64,000 nt of DNA from JALHUB01 sp050010555 (GTDB taxonomy: Bacteria > Chloroflexota > Dehalococcoidia > DSTF01 > JALHUB01), in NCBI GenBank assembly GCA_050010555.1, contig JBEKKV010000003.1, positions 1 through 64,000 on the forward strand. The letters run 5' to 3'. Positions 25,020-33,071 of this stretch are shown here, in pieces. The stretch's first letter is position 1; each line of letters begins with the position of its first letter. Under the pieces are notes generated by a model. That model worked only from the letters and a program-made list of their open reading frames with translations, was not told the origin of the DNA and ran no database searches. The translations under genes were made by a program, and so were the position numbers.

Positions 25020-25669
25020 AGCGCTGGCTTGAGGACGATTGTCTCCGTCTCGGCGGGCAGGGCGTCCTTTCCCATCTCCACTTCGCTGGCATTCAGAACG
25101 CGCACGCGCTGTCGCATCTTCTGGAAAGCCTCAGAGTTCGAGACGGGGAAATCGCTGGCGCGCTCTGTGCGGAAGTGCATGGGAATAGCTATCTTCGGCT
25201 GAATCTGGTCGACGACGCGATTGGCGGTGGCAGAGTCGATGGTGAAGTTGCCGCCGATAGGCACGAACACGACATCGACGGGGCCGATCTCGGCGAGGGT
25301 CTTGTCCGATAGCTCGTGGCCGAGGTCACCGAGATGGCAGACGCGCACGCCGTCAAGCGTAAAGCAGAAGACGGTGTTGGAGCCGCGCTCGGCGCCGGAC
25401 GACTGGTCGTGACTGGTGGGCACGCCCTTGATCTCGATGCCCTTCACCTTGTGGACGCCCGGGCCGCGCACGATCTCCGGACTGCCCTTGACGGCCGCAA
25501 CGTTGTTGTGGTCCGGGTGTTCGTGGCTGACGGTGACGATGTCCGCTTCTTCAGCCGGAGGAGCATAGGCGAGACCGAAGGCGCCGGTCGCGTAGGGATC
25601 GGTCATGACGCGGGTGCCGGCGGCGTCGCTGAGGAGAAAGCAGGCGTGTCCTAGCCATCTGACTTTCAT
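25016..25669 (-). CDS. UPF0173-type metal-dependent hydrolase
   Basis: 217 residues of the beta-lactamase fold. MKVRWLGHACFLL at the N-terminus, zinc motif SHEHPDHNNV, later HLGDLGHEL and IPMHFRTE are the UPF0173 landmarks. Starts at ATG 25669 with GAGAGG upstream; the longer frame has no similarity. Members are soluble hydrolases of undefined substrate. Convergent with pth, sharing the last four bases. Confidence 0.85.
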   Translation of the reverse strand: MKVRWLGHACFLLSDAAGTRVMTDPYATGAFGLAYAPPAEEADIVTVSHEHPDHNNVAAVKGSPEIVRGPGVHKVKGIEIKGVPTSHDQSSGAERGSNTVFCFTLDGVRVCHLGDLGHELSDKTLAEIGPVDVVFVPIGGNFTIDSATANRVVDQIQPKIAIPMHFRTERASDFPVSNSEAFQKMRQRVRVLNASEVEMGKDALPAETETIVLKPAL

Positions 25670-25792
25670 ATGAGGCCTCTCTTCCTGATATCGAGACAAT
25701 GATAGCACAAGGCGGCAATTCGTCCGCTGGTTGCTTGCACAACTACGGGTCGCAAAGATTAGAATGTAAGGAGTCTTTCGGTCGGGCCGGAC

Positions 25793-27151
25793 ATGAGGGG
25801 GATAGGGATGACATTGGAGGGCGGGCCTGAGGGCACGAGCAGCAACGCGGATAGCGCCGCGAAGCTGTTCGACCTGCATTTCGATCGCGTATACGATTTC
25901 TGTCTGCGAACGCTGGGGATGCCGGAAGCGGCGCTGGAATCGGCGGAGGAGGCGTTCCGAAAGGCGCTGACACCTTCAGCGCCGGCGCTGGCGACCGCCA
26001 CGTTTGACGTACGACTATTCTCCGCCGCCCTGGATGCGATGGAGCCGCGCCTGAGCCTGCGCCATCCGGGCTCGATTGGGAGCAACCCGCTGTTCCATCA
26101 GGTGGACGTCGACCGACTGGGCGACGCCACGCGGGCGTCCTCGGCGCAGGAGACGGCGGCAGTCATCTGGGAGACGGCGTCGCGGCTGGACCCAGCGGAC
26201 AGCGTGCTGCTTGACCTGCGCTACCGGCAGAACTTCGCAGAAGCGGACCTGGCGACGATCTTGAGCACGACCGAGAGCGCGATCAGGTCCAGGCTGTCGA
26301 AGCTGGTAAAGAAGATCGAGCCGGAGCTGTCGGCGCTTATCGTCGGCAGGCGCGGCAGTCGCAACTGCGACGGGATGCGGCGCGCGATGCTGGGGCTGCC
26401 GATTGCGGCGACGCGCGGCCAGGTGAAGAAGGTCGTTGATAAGCACACGCGCTCCTGTCCGCTGTGCACGGCGACGCGGATGGGAATGGCATCGCCGCTG
26501 GCGGTGCTGGCCGCATTCTCCATCGTCGCGCCTTCGGCCGGTGAAAGCGACGCGGTGAAGGAACGGCTGATGGCGGCCGCGGCATCGCTGCCCGCGGTAG
26601 CGCTGCCGGTCGCGGCGCCGACGCCCAAGCAAACGCCTGTTGCGACGCCACCACCACCGTCGCCGGTCGCGATGGGCGGAGCGGTAGGAGGAGGCGGGCC
26701 GCCGGGGATATTGGTCGGCCTGGCGTCGCTGTGGCGTAATCTCTTCGGCGGTTTGAACGTCTCCGGCAACAAAGCACTGCCGATCATGGGCGGGGTGTTC
26801 GTGATCCTGGTAGCAATCGGCATAGCGTTCGGCACGGGCGTGCTGGGCGGCGGAGGCGGCAGCGCAGCGCCGACTCGCACGCCAACGGCGACGAGGACGG
26901 TCACTTCGACGCCTTCCCCGAAAGTGACCTCGACGCCAACGGAGGAGGCAACGGAAACGCCGGAAGAGGCTACGGCGACGGTCGCGCCGACCGTAACACC
27001 GCCCACGGCGACGCCGTCACACGCCGCAAGCGCGACACCGAGGCCGACACGCACACCGACTGCAACGGCGGAGGCGACGGAGACCCCGACAGAGGCTCCC
27101 ACGCACACGCCGCTTCCAACGAAGACGCCCACCCCAAATTCGACGCCCTAG
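25793..27151 (+). CDS. Membrane-bound ECF-sigma-like protein fused to anti-sigma-like zinc motif
   Basis: 452 residues with a rare domain order. Residues 22-60 resemble ECF sigma region 2 (AKLFDLHFDRVYDFCLRTLG), and 125-185 resemble region 4 with a helix-turn-helix (LDPADSVLLDLRYRQNFAE, then ILSTTESAIRSRLSKL). Next come C192 and H218-x3-C222-x2-C225, the spacing of zinc-binding anti-sigma domains. Residues about 327-352 form one transmembrane helix, followed by roughly 90 Thr/Pro-rich residues that should lie outside the cell. This reads as sigma, anti-sigma and sensor parts on one chain. ATG at 25793 is taken; 25808 is an alternative. Sequence similarity to true sigma factors is weak, so DNA binding is inference. 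Confidence 0.65.
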   Translation: MRGIGMTLEGGPEGTSSNADSAAKLFDLHFDRVYDFCLRTLGMPEAALESAEEAFRKALTPSAPALATATFDVRLFSAALDAMEPRLSLRHPGSIGSNPLFHQVDVDRLGDATRASSAQETAAVIWETASRLDPADSVLLDLRYRQNFAEADLATILSTTESAIRSRLSKLVKKIEPELSALIVGRRGSRNCDGMRRAMLGLPIAATRGQVKKVVDKHTRSCPLCTATRMGMASPLAVLAAFSIVAPSAGESDAVKERLMAAAASLPAVALPVAAPTPKQTPVATPPPPSPVAMGGAVGGGGPPGILVGLASLWRNLFGGLNVSGNKALPIMGGVFVILVAIGIAFGTGVLGGGGGSAAPTRTPTATRTVTSTPSPKVTSTPTEEATETPEEATATVAPTVTPPTATPSHAASATPRPTRTPTATAEATETPTEAPTHTPLPTKTPTPNSTP

Positions 27152-27239
27152 AGCCATCGCTGAGAGGTTTTCAGCTCTCCAGGTTGAACTGCACCCTCTG
27201 TTAATGCTGCGTTGACGAACCCCGGCGTGTGTCCCCCTC

Positions 27240-27268
27240 CTGACCCCCAAACCGTAGCGTGCTATACT
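27240..27268 (+). promoter_or_regulatory. selB promoter, probably giving a leaderless mRNA
   Basis: -35 CTGACC, 17-nt spacer, -10 TATACT. The -10 ends 9 nt before the ATG, so transcription should begin at or within a few bases of the start codon, and no ribosome binding site is present. Confidence 0.5.
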
Positions 27269-27277
27269 CGTTTAGGC

Positions 27278-29149
27278 ATGTATGTAATTGGCACCGCCGG
27301 ACACGTCGACCACGGCAAGTCGGTCCTCGTCAGAGCCCTCACCGGCATCGACCCCGACCGCCTCCAGGAGGAGAAAGACCGAGGGATGACCATCGACCTC
27401 GGCTTCGCCTGGTTGACCCTGCCCAGCGGCCGCGACGTCAGCATCGTCGATGTGCCTGGGCATGAGCGCTTCATCAGGAACATGCTGGCCGGCGTCGGCG
27501 GAATCGACCTCGCCCTGCTGGTCATCGCCGCGGACGAAGGCGTCATGCCTCAGACGCGCGAGCACCTGGCGATTCTCGACCTCCTGCAACTGAAGAGCGG
27601 CATCATCGTCATGACCAAGAAGGACCTGGTTGACGGCGATTGGCTCGAAATCGTAGCTGAAGACGTGCGGGAGGCGGTCAAAGGCAGCGTGCTCGAAGGG
27701 GCGCCGCTCGTCGCCTGCTCCGCCATCACGCGCGAGGGGCTCGACGATCTCGTCGCCGTCATCGATCAGAGGCTCGAGGAGACGCCGCCCAAGCGGGACA
27801 TCGGCCGACCGCGCCTGCCTATCGACCGCGCCTTCACCATTGCCGGCTTCGGCACGGTGGTGACAGGAACGCTGATCGACGGCAGCTTCAGCGTTGGGCA
27901 GGAAGTGACGGTCGTGCCGGGCGGGTTGCGCGCACGCATCCGCGGCCTGCAATCGCATCGGCAGAAAGTAGAGCGCGCGTCGCCGGGGACGCGGACGGCG
28001 ATAAACCTGTCCGGCGTATCGGCGGACGAGCTGCGGCGCGGTCAGGTAATTGCGCCGCCCGACACTCTGCCGCCCACCACGGCCGTCGACGTGCGATTGC
28101 GCGCGATCCGGGCGCTGCGCCGCCCGCTGCGCCATAACGCCCGCCTTTCCTTTCACAGCGGCGCCAGCGAGGTCTGGGGCAAGCTGCGCCTGCTCGACGG
28201 GGATGAGCTGGGGCCCGGCGAAGAAGGCTGGGCGCAGATACGTCTCGACGAGCCGGTGGCAGTACTGGCCGGCGATCTCTTCGTCGTGAGGGATGCTAAC
28301 AACACCCTGGGCGGCGGCCAGGTGGTCGAGGCGCAGGGACGGCGGCACCGTCGCCACGACGTCCGCACACTCGACGCGCTTTCGTCGCTCCAAGCGGGTT
28401 CGCCCAAGAAAAGGCTCGTCACAATCGTCGAACAGCGGCAGCCGCTTGAGCAGGAGGCGCTCCTCAAGCAACTCGGCCTGCCCGAGGAGGAAGCACTGAA
28501 GCTGCTGGCGCGGCTGGTCGAATCGGGGGAGGTAGTGGCGCTTGGAGGCGGGCCGGTGGGTGACGGCGCGGCGCTGCTCACCAGAGAAGCGTTCGCGACG
28601 CTCGCTACGAAGGCCGACCTATCGATATCACAGTATTACAAGGACCACCCGCTGCGTCTGACGATGCCGAAGGAAGAGCTGCGGAGTCGCCTCGGGCTGC
28701 AATCGCGGGTGTTCAACGCAGCGGTGAAGCGTTGGCAAGAGGCCGGTCGGCTGACGGAAGCAACGGCCGGCATGGGTCTGCCCGGTCACGAAGTTCAACT
28801 TTCGGCCGCGCAGCAGGCGAAGTCGGAGGCGTTCCTTCGCGACCTCCAGGCGAACCCCTTCGGACCGAAATCGGACGCCTGGCCAGATGAGGAGCTCCTG
28901 GCGTACCTGGTCGAAAAGCGGCAGGTTGTGGCGCTGGCGGAAGGCGTGGCCTTTTCGATGCCGGCTTACCGGGAGATGGTGGAGCGCGTCGTAACGCACC
29001 TGCGACAGCACGGCAAGCTGACGCTGGCGGAGGCGCGCGACATGTTCGCAACGAGCCGCAAGTACGTGCAGGCGCTGCTCGAGCACCTCGACGCCGAGAA
29101 AGTGACGCAGCGCGTTGGCGAGGAGCGCGTGCTGCGACCGGGACGGTAA
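27278..29149 (+). CDS. selB: Selenocysteine-specific elongation factor SelB
   Basis: 623 residues. G domain at the N-terminus with GHVDHGKS (residues 8-15), switch DRGMTIDLGFAW, VDVPGHERFIRNML and TKKDLVD; then EF-Tu-like domains 2 and 3; then winged-helix repeats that bind the SECIS hairpin (late segments VFNAAVKRWQEAGRLTE and SRKYVQALLEHLDAEKVTQR). It brings Sec-tRNA to UGA codons. Its presence implies that this organism makes selenoproteins, though selA, selD, the Sec tRNA and any obvious in-frame UGA gene are absent from the window. ATG at 27278 is fixed by the G domain start. Confidence 0.95.
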   Translation: MYVIGTAGHVDHGKSVLVRALTGIDPDRLQEEKDRGMTIDLGFAWLTLPSGRDVSIVDVPGHERFIRNMLAGVGGIDLALLVIAADEGVMPQTREHLAILDLLQLKSGIIVMTKKDLVDGDWLEIVAEDVREAVKGSVLEGAPLVACSAITREGLDDLVAVIDQRLEETPPKRDIGRPRLPIDRAFTIAGFGTVVTGTLIDGSFSVGQEVTVVPGGLRARIRGLQSHRQKVERASPGTRTAINLSGVSADELRRGQVIAPPDTLPPTTAVDVRLRAIRALRRPLRHNARLSFHSGASEVWGKLRLLDGDELGPGEEGWAQIRLDEPVAVLAGDLFVVRDANNTLGGGQVVEAQGRRHRRHDVRTLDALSSLQAGSPKKRLVTIVEQRQPLEQEALLKQLGLPEEEALKLLARLVESGEVVALGGGPVGDGAALLTREAFATLATKADLSISQYYKDHPLRLTMPKEELRSRLGLQSRVFNAAVKRWQEAGRLTEATAGMGLPGHEVQLSAAQQAKSEAFLRDLQANPFGPKSDAWPDEELLAYLVEKRQVVALAEGVAFSMPAYREMVERVVTHLRQHGKLTLAEARDMFATSRKYVQALLEHLDAEKVTQRVGEERVLRPGR

Positions 29150-29198
29150 CAGATGCGGGGATAGCGCGTTGCAAAGATTGGAGCGAAACTAGAATAGA

Positions 29199-29687
29199 AT
29201 GACTGAACTTAGAATCCCCACCAGCCCCGGCGAGGCCGTCCTTTTCGTGCGAACGCTGTACGGCAACCGGATCGTGCGCTTTGCGGCAGTAGGCGGCAGT
29301 TGCGGTGTGGTCCAGCTTTCCGTGCTGCACCTGCTTGCCGCCGGGATCGGCGTTCCCTGGCTCTTGGCCAACTTCATCGCCTTTATCATCTCGATGGAGC
29401 TCAACTTCAGTCTCAATCAGCTCTTCACCTGGCGTGACCGCTGGTCGAGCCAACTGACTCCGCAGCGGTTCATCGCGCGTCTGCTGATGTTCAACGCCGG
29501 AGCGTCGACCACCGGAATACCGCTCAATCAGGGCATCGCCGCGCTAATGGGTCTCTTCATGTGGTACCTGCCGGCGGCGGCCATCGGCATCTGCGTTGCG
29601 GCCAGCGCCAACTTCATCCTTAACGACCGGATTGTGTTCCGCCTCTGGAGTTCCGGCGGCGCATCCGCTACAATAAGCGAACCATAG
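29199..29687 (+). CDS. GtrA-family membrane protein
   Basis: 162 residues with four predicted transmembrane helices. The pattern IVRFAAVGGSCGVVQLSVLHLL at the start and the late FILNDRIVFRLW match GtrA-like proteins, which help move lipid-linked sugars or act with membrane glycosyltransferases in cell surface glycan synthesis. It is followed about 100 nt downstream by a GT39-type transferase, a fitting partner. ATG at 29199 follows a TAGAATAGA tract with no clear ribosome site. Confidence 0.85.
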   Translation: MTELRIPTSPGEAVLFVRTLYGNRIVRFAAVGGSCGVVQLSVLHLLAAGIGVPWLLANFIAFIISMELNFSLNQLFTWRDRWSSQLTPQRFIARLLMFNAGASTTGIPLNQGIAALMGLFMWYLPAAAIGICVAASANFILNDRIVFRLWSSGGASATISEP

Positions 29688-29790
29688 GTTGCTCGCGTGG
29701 CAATGATGCGACCGCGAGTCTAGCGATTCGAACGTGGTAGGTAGGGCGGCGGGGGCTTCAGAGCTTGTCCTTCCTCCATAAAGATTTGCC

Positions 29791-31941
29791 ATGCCGATGA
29801 CACACAAGGGGCAAATGGAGAGCGCCGACTCCGACGGGGTCGGCGCATCGCTCGCGGAAACGGAGCGACCGGCGCGCTGGAAGAAGGCCATCCTTCTCGC
29901 TGCTCTTACGGCGACCAACTTCGCGGCGCTCTGGTACGGGTTCAATCAAGGCATCGCCAGGACTCCCGCGCTGACTGCTCGCGACGGATTCCTTTGGGTC
30001 GTGCCGACCATCTTCGCAGTCTCCACCGTGTTCGCCCTGACCGCGCCCTGGGCCGCCAAAAGAACAAGGCTTTGGGTCCGACCGATCCGCCTGATCGGCG
30101 AGATTCCCGTCATCTGGTATCCGTTGGCAAGCGCCTGCCTCACATCGTTCGTTGTCGGTCAGGTCGCCAACAGCAATCCCCCGCCTCACAACTTCTGGCC
30201 CCTTTTCGCCTTGTGGTTGATCGGTGTTGGGGCAGTCGTGGCTTGCGTGACTCCCGGGGTCAACCTGTCTGAGCTGCGGCCCGCCGCTTTGAAGGCACGC
30301 CTGTGGCCGTATCGATGGGAGATCGCAGGTGTCGGGGCTCTCACAGTCGCGGCGGCGACGATCCGGGTGGTCATTCTCACGCATTTGCCGCTGCCTTTCG
30401 AGCAGGACGAGGCGGCCATGGCCCACGAATCGCTCTACGTCATCCAGGGCGCCACGAAGAACATGTTTATGTCGGGGCTACAGGGCCACCCGACGATGCA
30501 GTTCTTTGCGGAATCGGTCTTCCTTAGAGTGTTCGGGGTAAACGTATTCGCCATCAGGCTGATCTCCGCAATGGGAGGAACCCTGGGCATACCGTTGTTC
30601 TACATCCTGCTGCGGCAGATGTTCGGTAAGCCTATTGCGATCATTGGCGCAGTATACCTGATGGGATATCACGTCCATCTCGCCTACAGCCGGATCGGGA
30701 TGGAGAACATCGGCGACCCGTTGCTCATGACGGTGACCTTCTATTTTGCCTGGCGAGCAGGCCGATTCGGCAAGAAGAGCGATTTCGTCCTCACCGGTCT
30801 GGTGTTGGGGCTCGGCCTGTACCTGTACCAGGGTTCGCGCGTTGTCCCCTTGATTGTCGCGGCCTTCTTCGGCTACTGCGTCCTCCGAAGGCCGTCATCT
30901 CTGCGTGTGATGGTGCCGGGTGCCGCAATGTTGGCGCTGGCCTACGGCGCAGCGGCCTTCCCCCTGGCGATCTTCTGGTACACACACCATGCGGAGTTCA
31001 TGGATCGCATCAACACAGTCGGAATATTCCAGTCAGGCTGGGTGGACCAGCAGACAGCGGCCGGCCGCAGCTTGTTCTCCATATTGTGGCAGCAGACCTC
31101 CACCTCACTCAAAGGTTTCGTTCTCACCTCGGATAACGGTGTCTTCTACCGGGCGCCGATTCCTTACGTGGAACGCTTGAGCGTCGTTCCGTTCCTGTTA
31201 GGCCTAGCCTATGCCATCTTTCACCTGCTTGACGACCGCTTCTTCTTGCTGCTGACCGGCTTCTGCGCGGTCATATTGACGGGCGGTGTTCTGACCATGG
31301 ACCCGCCGCAGGCGTCGAGGCTCATCGGTACCGCGCCGATCGTCGTAGCATTTACGGCCATTGGCATCAAGCTGATAGCGGACTACGCCTCTCGGTGGAA
31401 ACCCAGTGCCAGCTCCCTCGTCGCAGGTGTCGCCGTCGCGGCACTTGTGACCACGAACATCCATTTCTACTTCTTCCAGTACAAAGACGGCGGTTATTCT
31501 AGCGACATGCACAATCGTATCGCCGCTCAGGTCGTTAGCTACGTACGAACGCTTCCTGAAGATACGCGGCTCTTCTGGTACGGCGATCCTCAGATGTATC
31601 TCAGCGGCAACGGTCACCCGGCGATGACGTTTCTCCTGCGAGACCGGCCACGGTTGGATGTTCTTCTGGACGGCACGGTGAAATCTGACCCGCCAGTGGA
31701 CCTCACGGGCGACGCCCCAGCGGCCTTCATGTTCATGTCGCAGCGCCTCGCAGAGATGCAGCCGCTAATCGACTCCTGCCCGGGCGGAGACCTTGTGACT
31801 TACACTCTGCCCGCAGGAAGATATGGGCTTAGCGGCATTCAGACGACAGCTCAGATCAGCTTCATCGCCTATGAGGTTCTTTCCCCGAACATCTGCCTGC
31901 CGCTGACCGTTCACACCCGCTTCCCTATCCCTGTTCGATGA
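29791..31941 (+). CDS. GT39/ArnT-like membrane glycosyltransferase
   Basis: 716 residues with a dozen or so hydrophobic segments and the acidic pair D206-E207 (FEQDEAAMAHES) in the first outer loop, the catalytic place of the PMT/ArnT fold. LAYSRIGMENIGDPLL and GLGLYLYQGSRVVPL are family-typical. It should move a sugar from a polyprenyl carrier onto protein or lipid on the outer face. The last residues (FPIPVR) are read through a duplicated piece of the secF 3' end, so the original C-terminus may have been altered. Codon use is looser than in neighbours. Acceptor unknown. Confidence 0.8.
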   Translation: MPMTHKGQMESADSDGVGASLAETERPARWKKAILLAALTATNFAALWYGFNQGIARTPALTARDGFLWVVPTIFAVSTVFALTAPWAAKRTRLWVRPIRLIGEIPVIWYPLASACLTSFVVGQVANSNPPPHNFWPLFALWLIGVGAVVACVTPGVNLSELRPAALKARLWPYRWEIAGVGALTVAAATIRVVILTHLPLPFEQDEAAMAHESLYVIQGATKNMFMSGLQGHPTMQFFAESVFLRVFGVNVFAIRLISAMGGTLGIPLFYILLRQMFGKPIAIIGAVYLMGYHVHLAYSRIGMENIGDPLLMTVTFYFAWRAGRFGKKSDFVLTGLVLGLGLYLYQGSRVVPLIVAAFFGYCVLRRPSSLRVMVPGAAMLALAYGAAAFPLAIFWYTHHAEFMDRINTVGIFQSGWVDQQTAAGRSLFSILWQQTSTSLKGFVLTSDNGVFYRAPIPYVERLSVVPFLLGLAYAIFHLLDDRFFLLLTGFCAVILTGGVLTMDPPQASRLIGTAPIVVAFTAIGIKLIADYASRWKPSASSLVAGVAVAALVTTNIHFYFFQYKDGGYSSDMHNRIAAQVVSYVRTLPEDTRLFWYGDPQMYLSGNGHPAMTFLLRDRPRLDVLLDGTVKSDPPVDLTGDAPAAFMFMSQRLAEMQPLIDSCPGGDLVTYTLPAGRYGLSGIQTTAQISFIAYEVLSPNICLPLTVHTRFPIPVR

Positions 31942-31970
31942 TAGGACGCGTGCGCTTTGGGAAAGCGCGG
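31926..31970. repeat. Partial duplicate of the secF 3' end
   Basis: Matches 32044-32091 with a 118-base offset: 16 identical bases TATCCCTGTTCGATGA, then an imperfect match through TGCGCTT and GCGG. On the minus strand it would encode an ending like that of SecF (RPIIEQG). The intervening 70 or so bases hold no gene. Confidence 0.6.
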
Positions 31971-32042
31971 CCACCAAACCAGCGAATAGCTGGCCGGGGC
32001 GTAATACCTCCGCTGTCTCTCCCGGCGGTAGGGGACGGAGTC

Positions 32043-33071
32043 TTATCCCTGTTCGATGACAGGCCGCCGCGTGCGCTTGGGGAAGACGCGGCGGAAGAGG
32101 CGCGGGATGTCGCCTTCCTCCCACGTTACCAGAATCTGGCTGGCAACGAAGATCGAGCTGTACGTTCCGGTTATCGTGCCGATGAGCATCACCACGAGGA
32201 ACGGCCGGATCGTCACACCACCGATGAGGAGAAGCGCCACAACGGCCATGATGACGGTGAAGGACGTATTCAGAGAGCGTCCGATAGTCTGAAGAATGCT
32301 GTTGTTCACGCACTCGTGAAGCGGCAAGTCGGGGTAGCGCTGGCGGTTCTCGCGGATCCGGTCGAGCACAACGATAGTGTCGTGGACGCTGAATCCAATT
32401 ACGGTGAGAAGGCCGGTAATAAACATGGTGTTCACTTCCATGTTGAAGACCTTCCCGAAGATGGAGTAGGCGCCCATCACGAGAATGACGTCGTGGCCGG
32501 TGGCGACTGTGGCAGCGATGCCGCAGCGGAACGGGTTGGGAATGGAGCGGAACGCGAAGCTTATATAGAGAAGTATGGCGACGGAAGCCGCAACGACGGC
32601 AATGGCCGCGTTCCTGCCGATCTCACGCGAAACGGTGCCCGAGACGGCGGACGACTGCACGGTCCAGGGAATCGGGTTGCCCTGGCTGTCGGTGGCCAGG
32701 CTGCCGTCGTCCTTGAGCATCGGTCCGAACTTGTTGAAGAGCGCCTGCGTTATCGATTGCTGCTCGCCGATGGGCTGCGGCGCGCCTTCGGGGGCCTGCG
32801 TTGCTGAGCCCTGAAGCTCCGACGTTCTCACCAGATAGCGGTTGACCCCTGTCGACTGCACCTTTGCCTCGGGATGGCCAAGGGTGGCCATCTCGGCCCG
32901 CATTTCCGATTCTTGGACGGTCTTCTGGAAGCTAACTTCGAACATGCTGCCGCTCGTGAACTCGATGCCCGGCTTCAGCCCCGGCGGGATGATAAGAGAG
33001 ATGATGCCCGGCAAGAGCACCAGAGCCGACAGCAGATAGTACCAGTTGCGCCGGCGAACGAAGTCGAACAT
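32043..33071 (-). CDS. secF: Protein translocase subunit SecF
   Basis: 342 residues. Six transmembrane helices; GIEFTSGSMFEV near the start (the SecF first-helix boundary), a periplasmic domain, then the Sec-D/F block with GFSVHDTIVVLDRIREN and NSILQTIGRSLNTS. With SecD it uses proton flow to help pull proteins across the membrane after SecYEG. The start overlaps the stop of secD by one base, so the two are cotranslated. The C-terminal tail RRVFPKRTRRPVIEQG is partly duplicated just downstream. Confidence 0.95.
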   Translation of the reverse strand: MFDFVRRRNWYYLLSALVLLPGIISLIIPPGLKPGIEFTSGSMFEVSFQKTVQESEMRAEMATLGHPEAKVQSTGVNRYLVRTSELQGSATQAPEGAPQPIGEQQSITQALFNKFGPMLKDDGSLATDSQGNPIPWTVQSSAVSGTVSREIGRNAAIAVVAASVAILLYISFAFRSIPNPFRCGIAATVATGHDVILVMGAYSIFGKVFNMEVNTMFITGLLTVIGFSVHDTIVVLDRIRENRQRYPDLPLHECVNNSILQTIGRSLNTSFTVIMAVVALLLIGGVTIRPFLVVMLIGTITGTYSSIFVASQILVTWEEGDIPRLFRRVFPKRTRRPVIEQG

